Source: UBA1413 sp964567485
Lineage (GTDB): Bacteria > Bacteroidota > Bacteroidia > Bacteroidales > Prolixibacteraceae
Reading direction: 5' to 3'
DNA length: 64,000 bases
Assembly: GCA_964567485.1 (NCBI GenBank)
Contig: CAZMMX010000008.1
Location: 30,604-94,603 of the forward strand
The notes under the pieces are model-generated. The model made no database searches. It saw nothing but the letters and a program-made list of their open reading frames with translations, and was not told the DNA's origin. Shown here piece by piece: positions 35,639 to 42,824 of the stretch. How positions within the stretch are numbered: position 1 is the stretch's first letter; each line of letters starts with the position of its first letter. Made by a program: the position numbers and the translations under genes.

Positions 35639-35706
35639 CCGGGTATCCCAGGGCATCACAGGATCATCCCCGGGCATCCCCGGGCATCACAGGATCATCC
35701 CAGGGT
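35618..35706. repeat. array of ~10-bp GGGCATCACC-like repeats
   Basis: After the gap, units such as GGGCATCACC, GGGCATCCCC and GGATCATCCC follow one another about nine times with small changes. The last unit contains the stop codon of the cellobiose phosphorylase gene (35695-35697), so the array reaches the end of that gene. Confidence 0.7.
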
Positions 35707-38133
35707 GACCCCGGCGGTATGTGGTTTCCCGTCGCCGAAGAGGGGCAGGAGCGAGGAGCCGTGGGGTTTTCCGTCGATGGTCACCGCGGTGACTCCCCGG
35801 CAAACCCCACGGGGATTGGTGACCGTGATCTTCCAGGTGTCGCCGCGGAATTTGCGGGTGATGGTGAACTCCTGCCACTCCCGGGGAATGCAGGGATCTA
35901 CCCTGAGACCGTCGTAATCGGGCTGAATGCCCAAAATATACTGGCTGATGGCATAGAAATTCCAGGAGGCGGTTCCCGTGAGCCAGCTATTCTTGGCTTC
36001 CCCGGGTCTGAAGGCGTCTCTGCCGGCGATCATTTGGGCGTATACATAAGGTTCGGTACGGTGAAGGTCGCTGATCTCCTCAAGGTAAGAAGGGCATATC
36101 TTCCGGAAATAGTCCCAGGCTTGGTCGCCCCGGCCGAGCACCGTCTCCCCGATGATGATCCACGGATTGTTATGGCAGAAGATTCCGGCATTCTCCTTAT
36201 ATCCCTGGGGATAGCTCGAGATTTCGCCATATTCGATGTAGTAGCGGGAGAAGGGAGGGTGGTTCAGGACGATGCCGTGTTCGCAGTCGAGATGTTGCTT
36301 TACCGCGTCGAGGGCTTTTTCTGTCATGCCGGTTTCGAGGCCGATACCTGCCATGGTGCACCAGCCGTTCGATTCGATAAAGATGCGCCCCTCCTCGTTT
36401 TCGTGGCTTCCGATCTTATTGCCGAAGAAGTCATAAGCCCTCAGGAACCACTCCCCGTCCCAGCCGTGGCGTTTTACCTTTTCGGCCATGGCGTCGACAT
36501 GCTGCAGGGCACGGGCGGCTTCTGCGTCCTTGCCCAGACGCAGGCACAACCGGGCATACTCGCGGCCGTAAATGACAAAGAGTCCGGCAATCATCAGCGA
36601 TTCGGCCAGTGACCCTTCCGTTTTGTTTTCGGTGGTTTGGAATGATTCGTCGGGATTGTCGGAGAAGCAGTTGAGGTTAAGGCAGTCGTTCCAGTCGGCA
36701 CGGCCGATCAGGGGAAGGCCATGAGGTCCCAGGTGGTCGATCACATGGTCAAACGATACCGTGAGGTGGTCAAAAAGGGAGCGGGCCACCGACCCGTCGT
36801 TGTCGAAGGGAACCATCTCCTCGAGAATGGAGAAATCACCGCTCTCCTTGATATAGCTGACCGTTCCGAGGATGAGCCACATGGGGTCGTCGTTGAAGCC
36901 CCCGCCGATGTCGTTGTTTCCCCGTTTGGTGAGGGGCTGGTACTGGTGGTAACATCCGCCGTCGGGGAATTGGGTCGAGGCGATGTCGATGATCCGTTCC
37001 CGGGCTTTGGCGGGAATCTGGTGGACGAAGCCGATGAGGTCCTGGTTGGAATCTCTGAATCCCATGCCACGGCCGATCCCCGATTCGAAATAGGAGGCCG
37101 AGCGGGAAAAGAGAAAGGTGATCATGCATTGGTACTGGTTCCAGATGTTGACCATGCGGTCGAGTTTTTCCTCGCCCGAGCTGAGGGTGAACACCGACAG
37201 AAGACGGTCCCAGTATTCCCTGAGTTCCGAAAGCGCAGCATCCACCTTTGCGGTGGTGTCGAAGCGGGCCATGATCTCTTTTGCCGGGGTTTTGTTGATC
37301 ACCCCCGGGGCTTCCCACTTTTCAGCAGGGTCGTTTTCTACATATCCCAGTACGAAGATAAAATCACGCGATTCCCCGGGTTGAAGCTCCACTTCGAGGT
37401 AATGGGAGGCGACGGGCGACCAGCCATGGGCCACGCTCATCGCCGGTTTTCCTTCGGCGACCACACGGGGTCCTTCAAAGCCGTTGTATAACCCCATGAA
37501 GGACTCCCTGTCGGTGTCGTACCCCTGTATAGGAACATTTACGGCATAAAAGGCATAGTGATTGCGCCGTTCCTTGTATTCCGTCTTGTGATAGAGCACG
37601 GAACCTTCTATTTCGACCTCCCCGGTGGAGAAGTTGCGCTGGAAATTCTCCATGTCGGAGGAGGCGTTCCACAAGGCCCATTCCACAAAGGAAAAGAGCT
37701 TCAGGGTTTTTACCTCCCCGGAATGGTTGGTGAGCGTCAGTTTCTGCACTTCGGCCCGGCTCTTCAGGGGGACCATGAACAGCACCTTTGCGGTGATGCC
37801 GTTTTTGGATCCTTCGATGGTGGTGTAATTCATGCCATGGCGGCATTCATAATGGTCAAGGGGTGTTTTTACGGGTTTCCATCCCGGCGACCATATTGTC
37901 TCCCCATCGCGGATATAGAAATAGCGGCCTCCGGCATCGGTGGGCACGTTGTTGTAACGGTAGCGGGTGATGCGCCGGAATTTGGCATCCCTGTAAAAGG
38001 CGTAACCCCCGGCGGTGTTCGATATCAGACTAAAAAAATCTTCAGTCCCCAGATAGTTGATCCAGGGATAGGGAGTCTGGGGAGTGGTGATGACATACTC
38101 CCTGTTTTTATCGTCGAAATGTCCGTATTGCAT
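35695..38133 (-). CDS. cellobiose phosphorylase (GH94)
   Basis: 812 residues, the length of known cellobiose phosphorylases, and the resemblance to the Clostridium enzyme as I remember it is strong from end to end. It splits cellobiose with phosphate into glucose 1-phosphate and glucose, saving one ATP. YVITTPQTPYPWINYLG is the N-terminal family start, SASYFESGIGRGMGFRDSNQ lines the active site, and RADWNDCLNLNCF (Asp480, Asp483) holds the catalytic acid region. No signal peptide: it is cytoplasmic, so cellobiose must be imported, probably by the symporter encoded just upstream. N,N'-diacetylchitobiose phosphorylase is a less likely alternative. Confidence 0.92.
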   Translation of the reverse strand: MQYGHFDDKNREYVITTPQTPYPWINYLGTEDFFSLISNTAGGYAFYRDAKFRRITRYRYNNVPTDAGGRYFYIRDGETIWSPGWKPVKTPLDHYECRHGMNYTTIEGSKNGITAKVLFMVPLKSRAEVQKLTLTNHSGEVKTLKLFSFVEWALWNASSDMENFQRNFSTGEVEIEGSVLYHKTEYKERRNHYAFYAVNVPIQGYDTDRESFMGLYNGFEGPRVVAEGKPAMSVAHGWSPVASHYLEVELQPGESRDFIFVLGYVENDPAEKWEAPGVINKTPAKEIMARFDTTAKVDAALSELREYWDRLLSVFTLSSGEEKLDRMVNIWNQYQCMITFLFSRSASYFESGIGRGMGFRDSNQDLIGFVHQIPAKARERIIDIASTQFPDGGCYHQYQPLTKRGNNDIGGGFNDDPMWLILGTVSYIKESGDFSILEEMVPFDNDGSVARSLFDHLTVSFDHVIDHLGPHGLPLIGRADWNDCLNLNCFSDNPDESFQTTENKTEGSLAESLMIAGLFVIYGREYARLCLRLGKDAEAARALQHVDAMAEKVKRHGWDGEWFLRAYDFFGNKIGSHENEEGRIFIESNGWCTMAGIGLETGMTEKALDAVKQHLDCEHGIVLNHPPFSRYYIEYGEISSYPQGYKENAGIFCHNNPWIIIGETVLGRGDQAWDYFRKICPSYLEEISDLHRTEPYVYAQMIAGRDAFRPGEAKNSWLTGTASWNFYAISQYILGIQPDYDGLRVDPCIPREWQEFTITRKFRGDTWKITVTNPRGVCRGVTAVTIDGKPHGSSLLPLFGDGKPHTAGVTLG

Positions 38134-38168
38134 TGGCGTAAATAGTTGAATGTAAGGTATTATATTCT

Positions 38169-38187
38169 AACAGAGGTCGCCTCTGTT
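38169..38187. promoter_or_regulatory. perfect 8-bp hairpin between symporter and phosphorylase genes
   Basis: AACAGAGG-TCG-CCTCTGTT can pair completely. It lies about 36 bases before the phosphorylase start and about 98 bases after the symporter stop, with no T run on either strand, so it is not a normal terminator. It may be a processing or stabilising hairpin in a shared mRNA, or an operator. Confidence 0.35.
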
Positions 38188-38284
38188 TGAAGAATCTTTC
38201 TGGCCGGCACGATGAATGCACACACTGGGTATTCTGCTTTTCGCATGTCAAAAGGAAGATTCGTGGAATGGCCCCGGAAGAGGG

Positions 38285-40129
38285 TCAGTCTTCCAGTTTG
38301 TCGTACCAGTATTTCTTCAACAGGAAGGACGTCACGATGACGATTGCCAGGGCGTATCCCATGGAGGTAAACTGTTTCAGGACCAGGTAAATGGGGGCGG
38401 CCACGAGGCAGGTTTGCCAGAGGATGCCGATGGCGACGTTGAACATGTCACGGCCGAAGGCTTTATTTTCTTTAAATCCGGGGTTTTCAGCCATCACGAG
38501 GTCGCGGACGGGGCCCCAGACCCCCCAGGGGCGGGTTTTGGCATAGAATTTCTTCAGGACTTCCATGTCGGTGGGGGGGGCGGAATAAGTTCCCCAGAGG
38601 CATCCGATCACCGAGAAGACAAGGATGATGGGGAAATAATAAAGGGGTAGCATGTCGCCGACCACGGGGACATAGGGCAGGATCAGGGCGGGCACCAGTC
38701 CGCCGGCCATTCCCCAGGCAAATCCCTTGCTGTTGAACCGCCACCAGTGCCATTTGAGGATGTTGGCAGCCACGTAACTGCCGTAGAGAGCGCCGGTGAC
38801 CCATTGGAGGACGCTGTTCACGTCCTGGGCCAGCACGCCGAACCCGATGGAGATCACCACTACGACGAGGCCGACGATGATATTGGCCTTGTTGGATTGT
38901 TTCGGAGAGGCGTCGGGTTTGAAGTATTTGACGTATATGTCATTAACGATATAGGCCTGTGCGGCGTTGAGGGTTCCGGCGAAAGTGGACATAAAGGCTG
39001 CCAGAAGTCCGGCCAACAGAAGCCCCGACAGGCCGATGGGAATCCAGGGATGGCTGACCACGGCCGGGAGTACCAACTCGAAGTCGATATTTCCTGCGGC
39101 ATTGGTGATTTGGGGCTGGATTTCGTTGAAGAGGATGAGCCCGATCACGGCAAACCCGGCGATCATCAGGTAACGCACCGGCATGAGGATCACCGAGACA
39201 AAGCCGCTCATCAGGCTGGCTTCCCGCGGTGATTTGGTGGAGAGGATCTTCTGCATGTCATAGGTGGGTGCCGGTCCGGCAATACTGGCCAAAATCCCTT
39301 TCATAAGAACAAATCCGAAGAAGAGAGAGAAGATTTCGTAGCCGCTTTCCGCGATGGTGGTGTTGAACTCCGTCAGTTTTCCGGTCCAGTTCAGGTCAAG
39401 GTGGGTGCCGAAGCCTGCAGAGTACCATCCTTCGGGAAGAAGGGAGGAGAAACTGATGACATCGAGGTGAGTCATGGCGATCACCGCCACGGCGATGGAG
39501 GCCAGGGTCATGATAACATACTGGGCGACATCGGCCCATACGATGCTGAGCATTCCCCCCATCAGGGCATAGAAAACGGCAAAAAGGGTGAAGAGGATCC
39601 CCCACACATGCGGAACATAAGCATCAGGAATAAAGGAGAGAGCCGGGAACATGGCCTTCATGGGAAGGAAAATTTCGATGAATTTTCCCATGCCAATAAA
39701 GCCGTAGGCCAGCATGCTCAGACATACCAGGATGGCAAAGACGACGATGATCCAGTGGGAAGTCACGGCCCCTCTGTCCTTGCCAAAGCGAAAACCGATC
39801 CATTCGGCACCGGTGGTGCATTCCGAGCGGCGGAGCCATGCCGAGAGGTAGACCATCAGGAAGATCTGGTTGAAGACAGGCCAGAGCCAGGGAATGTAGA
39901 TACTCTTCAAACCGTAGACCACGGTGATGGCGACCAGCCATACCGTCCCGGAAATGTCAAACATCCCTGAGGCATTCGACAACCCCAGCATATACCAGGG
40001 CAGGGTCTTGCCCCCCAACAGGTATGACTCCAGGTTGCGCGAAGCCCGCCGCTTCATCACGAAGCCAATGAAAATTAACAGGCAGAGGTACAGCCCGATG
40101 ATGGTCACATCAATGACATGTAATTTCAT
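38285..40129 (-). CDS. sodium:solute symporter family transporter
   Basis: 614 residues with about 14 membrane segments, of the SSS (SLC5-like) family: MKRRASRNLESYLLGGKTLPWYMLGLSNASGMFDISG near the N terminus is the typical first helix and sodium-site region, and SGLLLAGLLAAFMSTFAGTLNAAQAYIVNDIY is the conserved helix-8 signature. It imports a solute with Na+. Its neighbour, 151 bases downstream in the same direction, is cellobiose phosphorylase, so cellobiose or another glucoside is the likely substrate (inference). A TATATTTG promoter lies about 65 bases upstream. Confidence 0.88.
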   Translation of the reverse strand: MKLHVIDVTIIGLYLCLLIFIGFVMKRRASRNLESYLLGGKTLPWYMLGLSNASGMFDISGTVWLVAITVVYGLKSIYIPWLWPVFNQIFLMVYLSAWLRRSECTTGAEWIGFRFGKDRGAVTSHWIIVVFAILVCLSMLAYGFIGMGKFIEIFLPMKAMFPALSFIPDAYVPHVWGILFTLFAVFYALMGGMLSIVWADVAQYVIMTLASIAVAVIAMTHLDVISFSSLLPEGWYSAGFGTHLDLNWTGKLTEFNTTIAESGYEIFSLFFGFVLMKGILASIAGPAPTYDMQKILSTKSPREASLMSGFVSVILMPVRYLMIAGFAVIGLILFNEIQPQITNAAGNIDFELVLPAVVSHPWIPIGLSGLLLAGLLAAFMSTFAGTLNAAQAYIVNDIYVKYFKPDASPKQSNKANIIVGLVVVVISIGFGVLAQDVNSVLQWVTGALYGSYVAANILKWHWWRFNSKGFAWGMAGGLVPALILPYVPVVGDMLPLYYFPIILVFSVIGCLWGTYSAPPTDMEVLKKFYAKTRPWGVWGPVRDLVMAENPGFKENKAFGRDMFNVAIGILWQTCLVAAPIYLVLKQFTSMGYALAIVIVTSFLLKKYWYDKLED

Positions 40130-40193
40130 AATCTATGGTTTTGTTTTTTATGGGTAAAAAGCTGATGTTTTTTTCAGGCTTTTTCCTTATGGA

Positions 40194-40201
40194 CAAATAT
40201 A
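40194..40201 (-). promoter_or_regulatory. promoter box TATATTTG of the symporter-phosphorylase locus
   Basis: Minus strand TATATTTG, full consensus, 64 bases before the symporter ATG. The long leader leaves room for regulation, but I see no clear operator. Confidence 0.55.
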
Positions 40202-40268
40202 GGGTTTTATCAAAAACCGGGTTATTGTTATCTGTACATAATTGTAGGGGGAGTTAAAAAACTTTTCT

Positions 40269-41330
40269 TCAGCACGATTCTCCGGGGAATGGACCATGCC
40301 CGTTATCAGCAACAGGTCCGTCCATCTGTTGAATGATATAAATGGGTCTCTTTTTCTGTTCGTCGAAGAGGTATCCGGTGTACATGCCGATGATGCCCAC
40401 CAGGAAAAAGAGGATGGAGAAGCTGACCGAGAGGAAGAGGATGATGGTGGTGTACCCCGAGGGGGGTGTTTGGCCGAAGAAGAAGACTCCCAGGGAATAG
40501 AGGCCGAGGATGATGGAGAGGAGGGAAAAGGCGAAGCCGAACCATATGCCCAGGTAAAGGGGGGCGTTGGAGAAGGAGGTGATGGCCTGGGCGGTCAGGC
40601 GGGTGAGCTTAAAGAAGGAATATTTAGTTTTTCCGGCTACCCTGTTGGGGGCGTCATAACTCAGGGAAGCCGAAGGGAATCCGATGATTTGGATGATGCC
40701 CCTGAGAAAGCGGTTTCTTTCGCGGAAATCATGGCGCAGCAGTGCGGCCACTTCTCCGCTGATGAGAAAGAAGTCGGAGCTGTTTTTTTGCAGTTTTTCG
40801 GAGGAAATCCTGTTGATGATTCCGTAGAAGAGGGAGGAGAAGACGCTGCCGGTGAAGGTATTGCCCTGGTTGGATTGGCGGTTCATGATGACGATGGCGA
40901 AACCCTCGTGGTGACGGCTGATCATGGTGGGTATCATTTCAAGGGGATGCTGCAGGTCGGCGTCCATGCAGATGACGGGGGAGCCCGTGGCGTGGTCGAT
41001 GCCGGCGATCATGGCCGCCTCATGGCCGAAATTGCGGGAAAACCGGAGCAGCCTGATGGTGCCACCGGGAATTCCCTGTTCGCGGAAACGGCTGATCACC
41101 TGCGCAGAGCCGTCGGTGCTGCCATCATCGACAAAGAGAAACTCCCACTCCCCGGAATGGCGCGCGGTCATGGCCCGGAGTCCGCTGATCAGCAGGGGTA
41201 GCGACCCCTCTTCGTTAAAAACGGAAAAAACAACGGAGACCTTCCCCGACAGGGGCATGGGGTTTTTCTCTGGTGCAGTGCTGACCACTTCATCTGATAA
41301 GCTCTGATGTCCTGTTTCTGGTTGCGTCAT
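40269..41330 (-). CDS. family 2 glycosyltransferase, GtrB-like (polyprenyl-phosphate sugar synthase type)
   Basis: 353 residues: a GT-A domain with VVFSVFNEE (33-41), VDDGSTDGS (67-75), SRNFGHEAAMIAGI (98-111) and DADLQHP (123-129), then two membrane helices near 255-290 and 295-330. This is the GtrB/Ppgs type that makes polyprenyl-phosphate-glucose or a similar lipid-linked sugar on the cytoplasmic side of the inner membrane. The frame begins MTQPETGH; Met25 is an alternative since the first 28 residues are not conserved in type. It is divergent from the methyltransferase-GT2 gene. The exact sugar is unknown. Confidence 0.87.
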   Translation of the reverse strand: MTQPETGHQSLSDEVVSTAPEKNPMPLSGKVSVVFSVFNEEGSLPLLISGLRAMTARHSGEWEFLFVDDGSTDGSAQVISRFREQGIPGGTIRLLRFSRNFGHEAAMIAGIDHATGSPVICMDADLQHPLEMIPTMISRHHEGFAIVIMNRQSNQGNTFTGSVFSSLFYGIINRISSEKLQKNSSDFFLISGEVAALLRHDFRERNRFLRGIIQIIGFPSASLSYDAPNRVAGKTKYSFFKLTRLTAQAITSFSNAPLYLGIWFGFAFSLLSIILGLYSLGVFFFGQTPPSGYTTIILFLSVSFSILFFLVGIIGMYTGYLFDEQKKRPIYIIQQMDGPVADNGHGPFPGESC

Positions 41331-41369
41331 GGATTACCCTGTTAGCTGGGGTAAAATTAACAAAACTGC

Positions 41370-41377
41370 TAATTTTG
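41370..41377 (+). promoter_or_regulatory. promoter box TAATTTTG of the methyltransferase-GT2 gene
   Basis: Full TAnnTTTG match 33 bases before the ATG. A second, imperfect box (TATCTTCG, 41380-41387) overlaps the region, so the exact start site is uncertain. Confidence 0.45.
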
Positions 41378-41410
41378 GTTATCTTCGTTGCCTGAAAAGA
41401 ATCCCTGAGA

Positions 41411-42814
41411 ATGGATAAAGAGTCACGGAAAGCCTATTTTGAAGCTGCCGCCGGGAAGATTCTCCGGTGGAGGAGAAAAAACCGGAGTTATCACCGTTTA
41501 TTGGAAGAGTATTATCAGTTTTTCATCCCCCGGGGATCCAGGGTCCTGGAGCTGGGGTCAGGTACCGGCGATCTTCTGGCGGCGGTAGCTCCATGCTATG
41601 GCGTAGGGCTGGACTTCTCGTCGCAAATGACGGAGCTGGCGCGCAGCCGCCATCCGGAACTTCATTTCGTGGAGGCCGACGCCGAAGATTACCCCTTCTC
41701 CGAGAAATTCGATTATATCATCCTCTCCGACCTGGTGGGATCCTTGTGGGATGTGCAGAAGGTCTTCGAAAACATGCAACACGCCAGCCATGACCGCACC
41801 CGCATTATTATATCCAACTATAACTATTTATGGGAGCCGGTGATCCAGTTAAGCGAGAACCTGGGTTTCAAACAGAAGCAGCCCCTCCAGAACTGGCTCT
41901 CGATCACCGATATCAGGTCGATTCTCTCCCTGGCGGGTTTCGAGACCTTCCGCACCGAGAAAAAGATTATCCTTCCCAAGAATATTCCTTTGCTGTCGTG
42001 GTTTTTCAACCGTATCATGGTCAACCTGCCGTTTTTCAGGGGCAGCGGACTCACCAACTTCATCGTGGCGCGGCCTGCTGTTGAGCGGAATAACCAACCA
42101 TCGGTGACCATTGTCGTTCCCGCGCGCAACGAAAAAGGGAACATCGAAAATGCCATTTTGCAGACCCCGGAATTTGGGAGCCACCAGGAGTTCATCTTTG
42201 TCGAGGGGAACTCTTCCGATGGCACCTGGGAGGAAATGCTCAGGGTGAAGGAGAGCTATCCTGACAAAGATATCAAGGTGATGCGGCAGTCGGGCAGGGG
42301 AAAGGGCAATGCTGTCAGGGAAGGATTCGAAAAGGCAACGGGCGACATGCTCTTTATTTTGGATGCTGACCTGACCACCCCACCGGGGGATATGCCCAAG
42401 TTTTATGATGCCTTGCGCAAGAACCGCGGGGAATTCATCAACGGATGCCGCCTGGTTTATCCCATGGAAAAGCAGGCCATGCGTTTTCTCAACCTCGTGG
42501 CCAACAAGACCTTCGGGATGATCTTCAGCTACCTGTTGGGACAGTCCCTGAAAGACACCCTCTGTGGCACCAAGGTCCTCTACCGGAAAGATTATGAGAC
42601 CATCAGGGACAACCGCAGTTATTTTGGAGATTTTGATCCCTTTGGAGATTTTGACCTGCTTTTCGGGGCGGCCAAACTCAACCTGAAAATCGTGGAGGTC
42701 AATGTCAGGTATAAAGACCGTCAGTACGGAAGTACCCAAATCAGCCGTTTCCGGCATGGGTGGTTGCTGGTACGCATGACGGTATATGCCGCCCGGAAAT
42801 TGAAATTTTTCTAA
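41411..42814 (+). CDS. fusion of SAM-dependent methyltransferase and family 2 glycosyltransferase
   Basis: 467 residues in two parts. Residues 1-220 form a class I methyltransferase with motif I VLELGSGTGDLL (45-56), GLDFSSQM (66-73) as the acidic strand and DYIILSDLVG (101-110). Residues 230-467 form a GT-A glycosyltransferase: VTIVVPARNEKGNIENA, EGNSSDGT (265-272), DAD (318-320) in FILDADLTTPPGDM, and the tail DLLFGAAKLNLKIVEVNVRYKDRQYG. It may methylate one sugar or carrier and transfer another in a single glycan pathway. The next gene, a GT-C, begins 10 bases after its stop. Confidence 0.85.
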   Translation: MDKESRKAYFEAAAGKILRWRRKNRSYHRLLEEYYQFFIPRGSRVLELGSGTGDLLAAVAPCYGVGLDFSSQMTELARSRHPELHFVEADAEDYPFSEKFDYIILSDLVGSLWDVQKVFENMQHASHDRTRIIISNYNYLWEPVIQLSENLGFKQKQPLQNWLSITDIRSILSLAGFETFRTEKKIILPKNIPLLSWFFNRIMVNLPFFRGSGLTNFIVARPAVERNNQPSVTIVVPARNEKGNIENAILQTPEFGSHQEFIFVEGNSSDGTWEEMLRVKESYPDKDIKVMRQSGRGKGNAVREGFEKATGDMLFILDADLTTPPGDMPKFYDALRKNRGEFINGCRLVYPMEKQAMRFLNLVANKTFGMIFSYLLGQSLKDTLCGTKVLYRKDYETIRDNRSYFGDFDPFGDFDLLFGAAKLNLKIVEVNVRYKDRQYGSTQISRFRHGWLLVRMTVYAARKLKFF

Positions 42815-42824
42815 TCCTTCCGTC

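Larger units (their letters stand above)
35272..35694. other. gene-free stretch with promoter, gap and short repeats
   Basis: Between the first gene of the GT-C operon and the stop of the cellobiose phosphorylase gene. It holds the operon promoter (35322-35329), about 100 bases without features (an inverted repeat TCCGGATTTT/AAAATCCGGG near 35371-35391), the 100-N gap with duplicated flanks and an array of 10-base GGGCATCACC-like repeats. I see no coding sequence. Confidence 0.6.
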
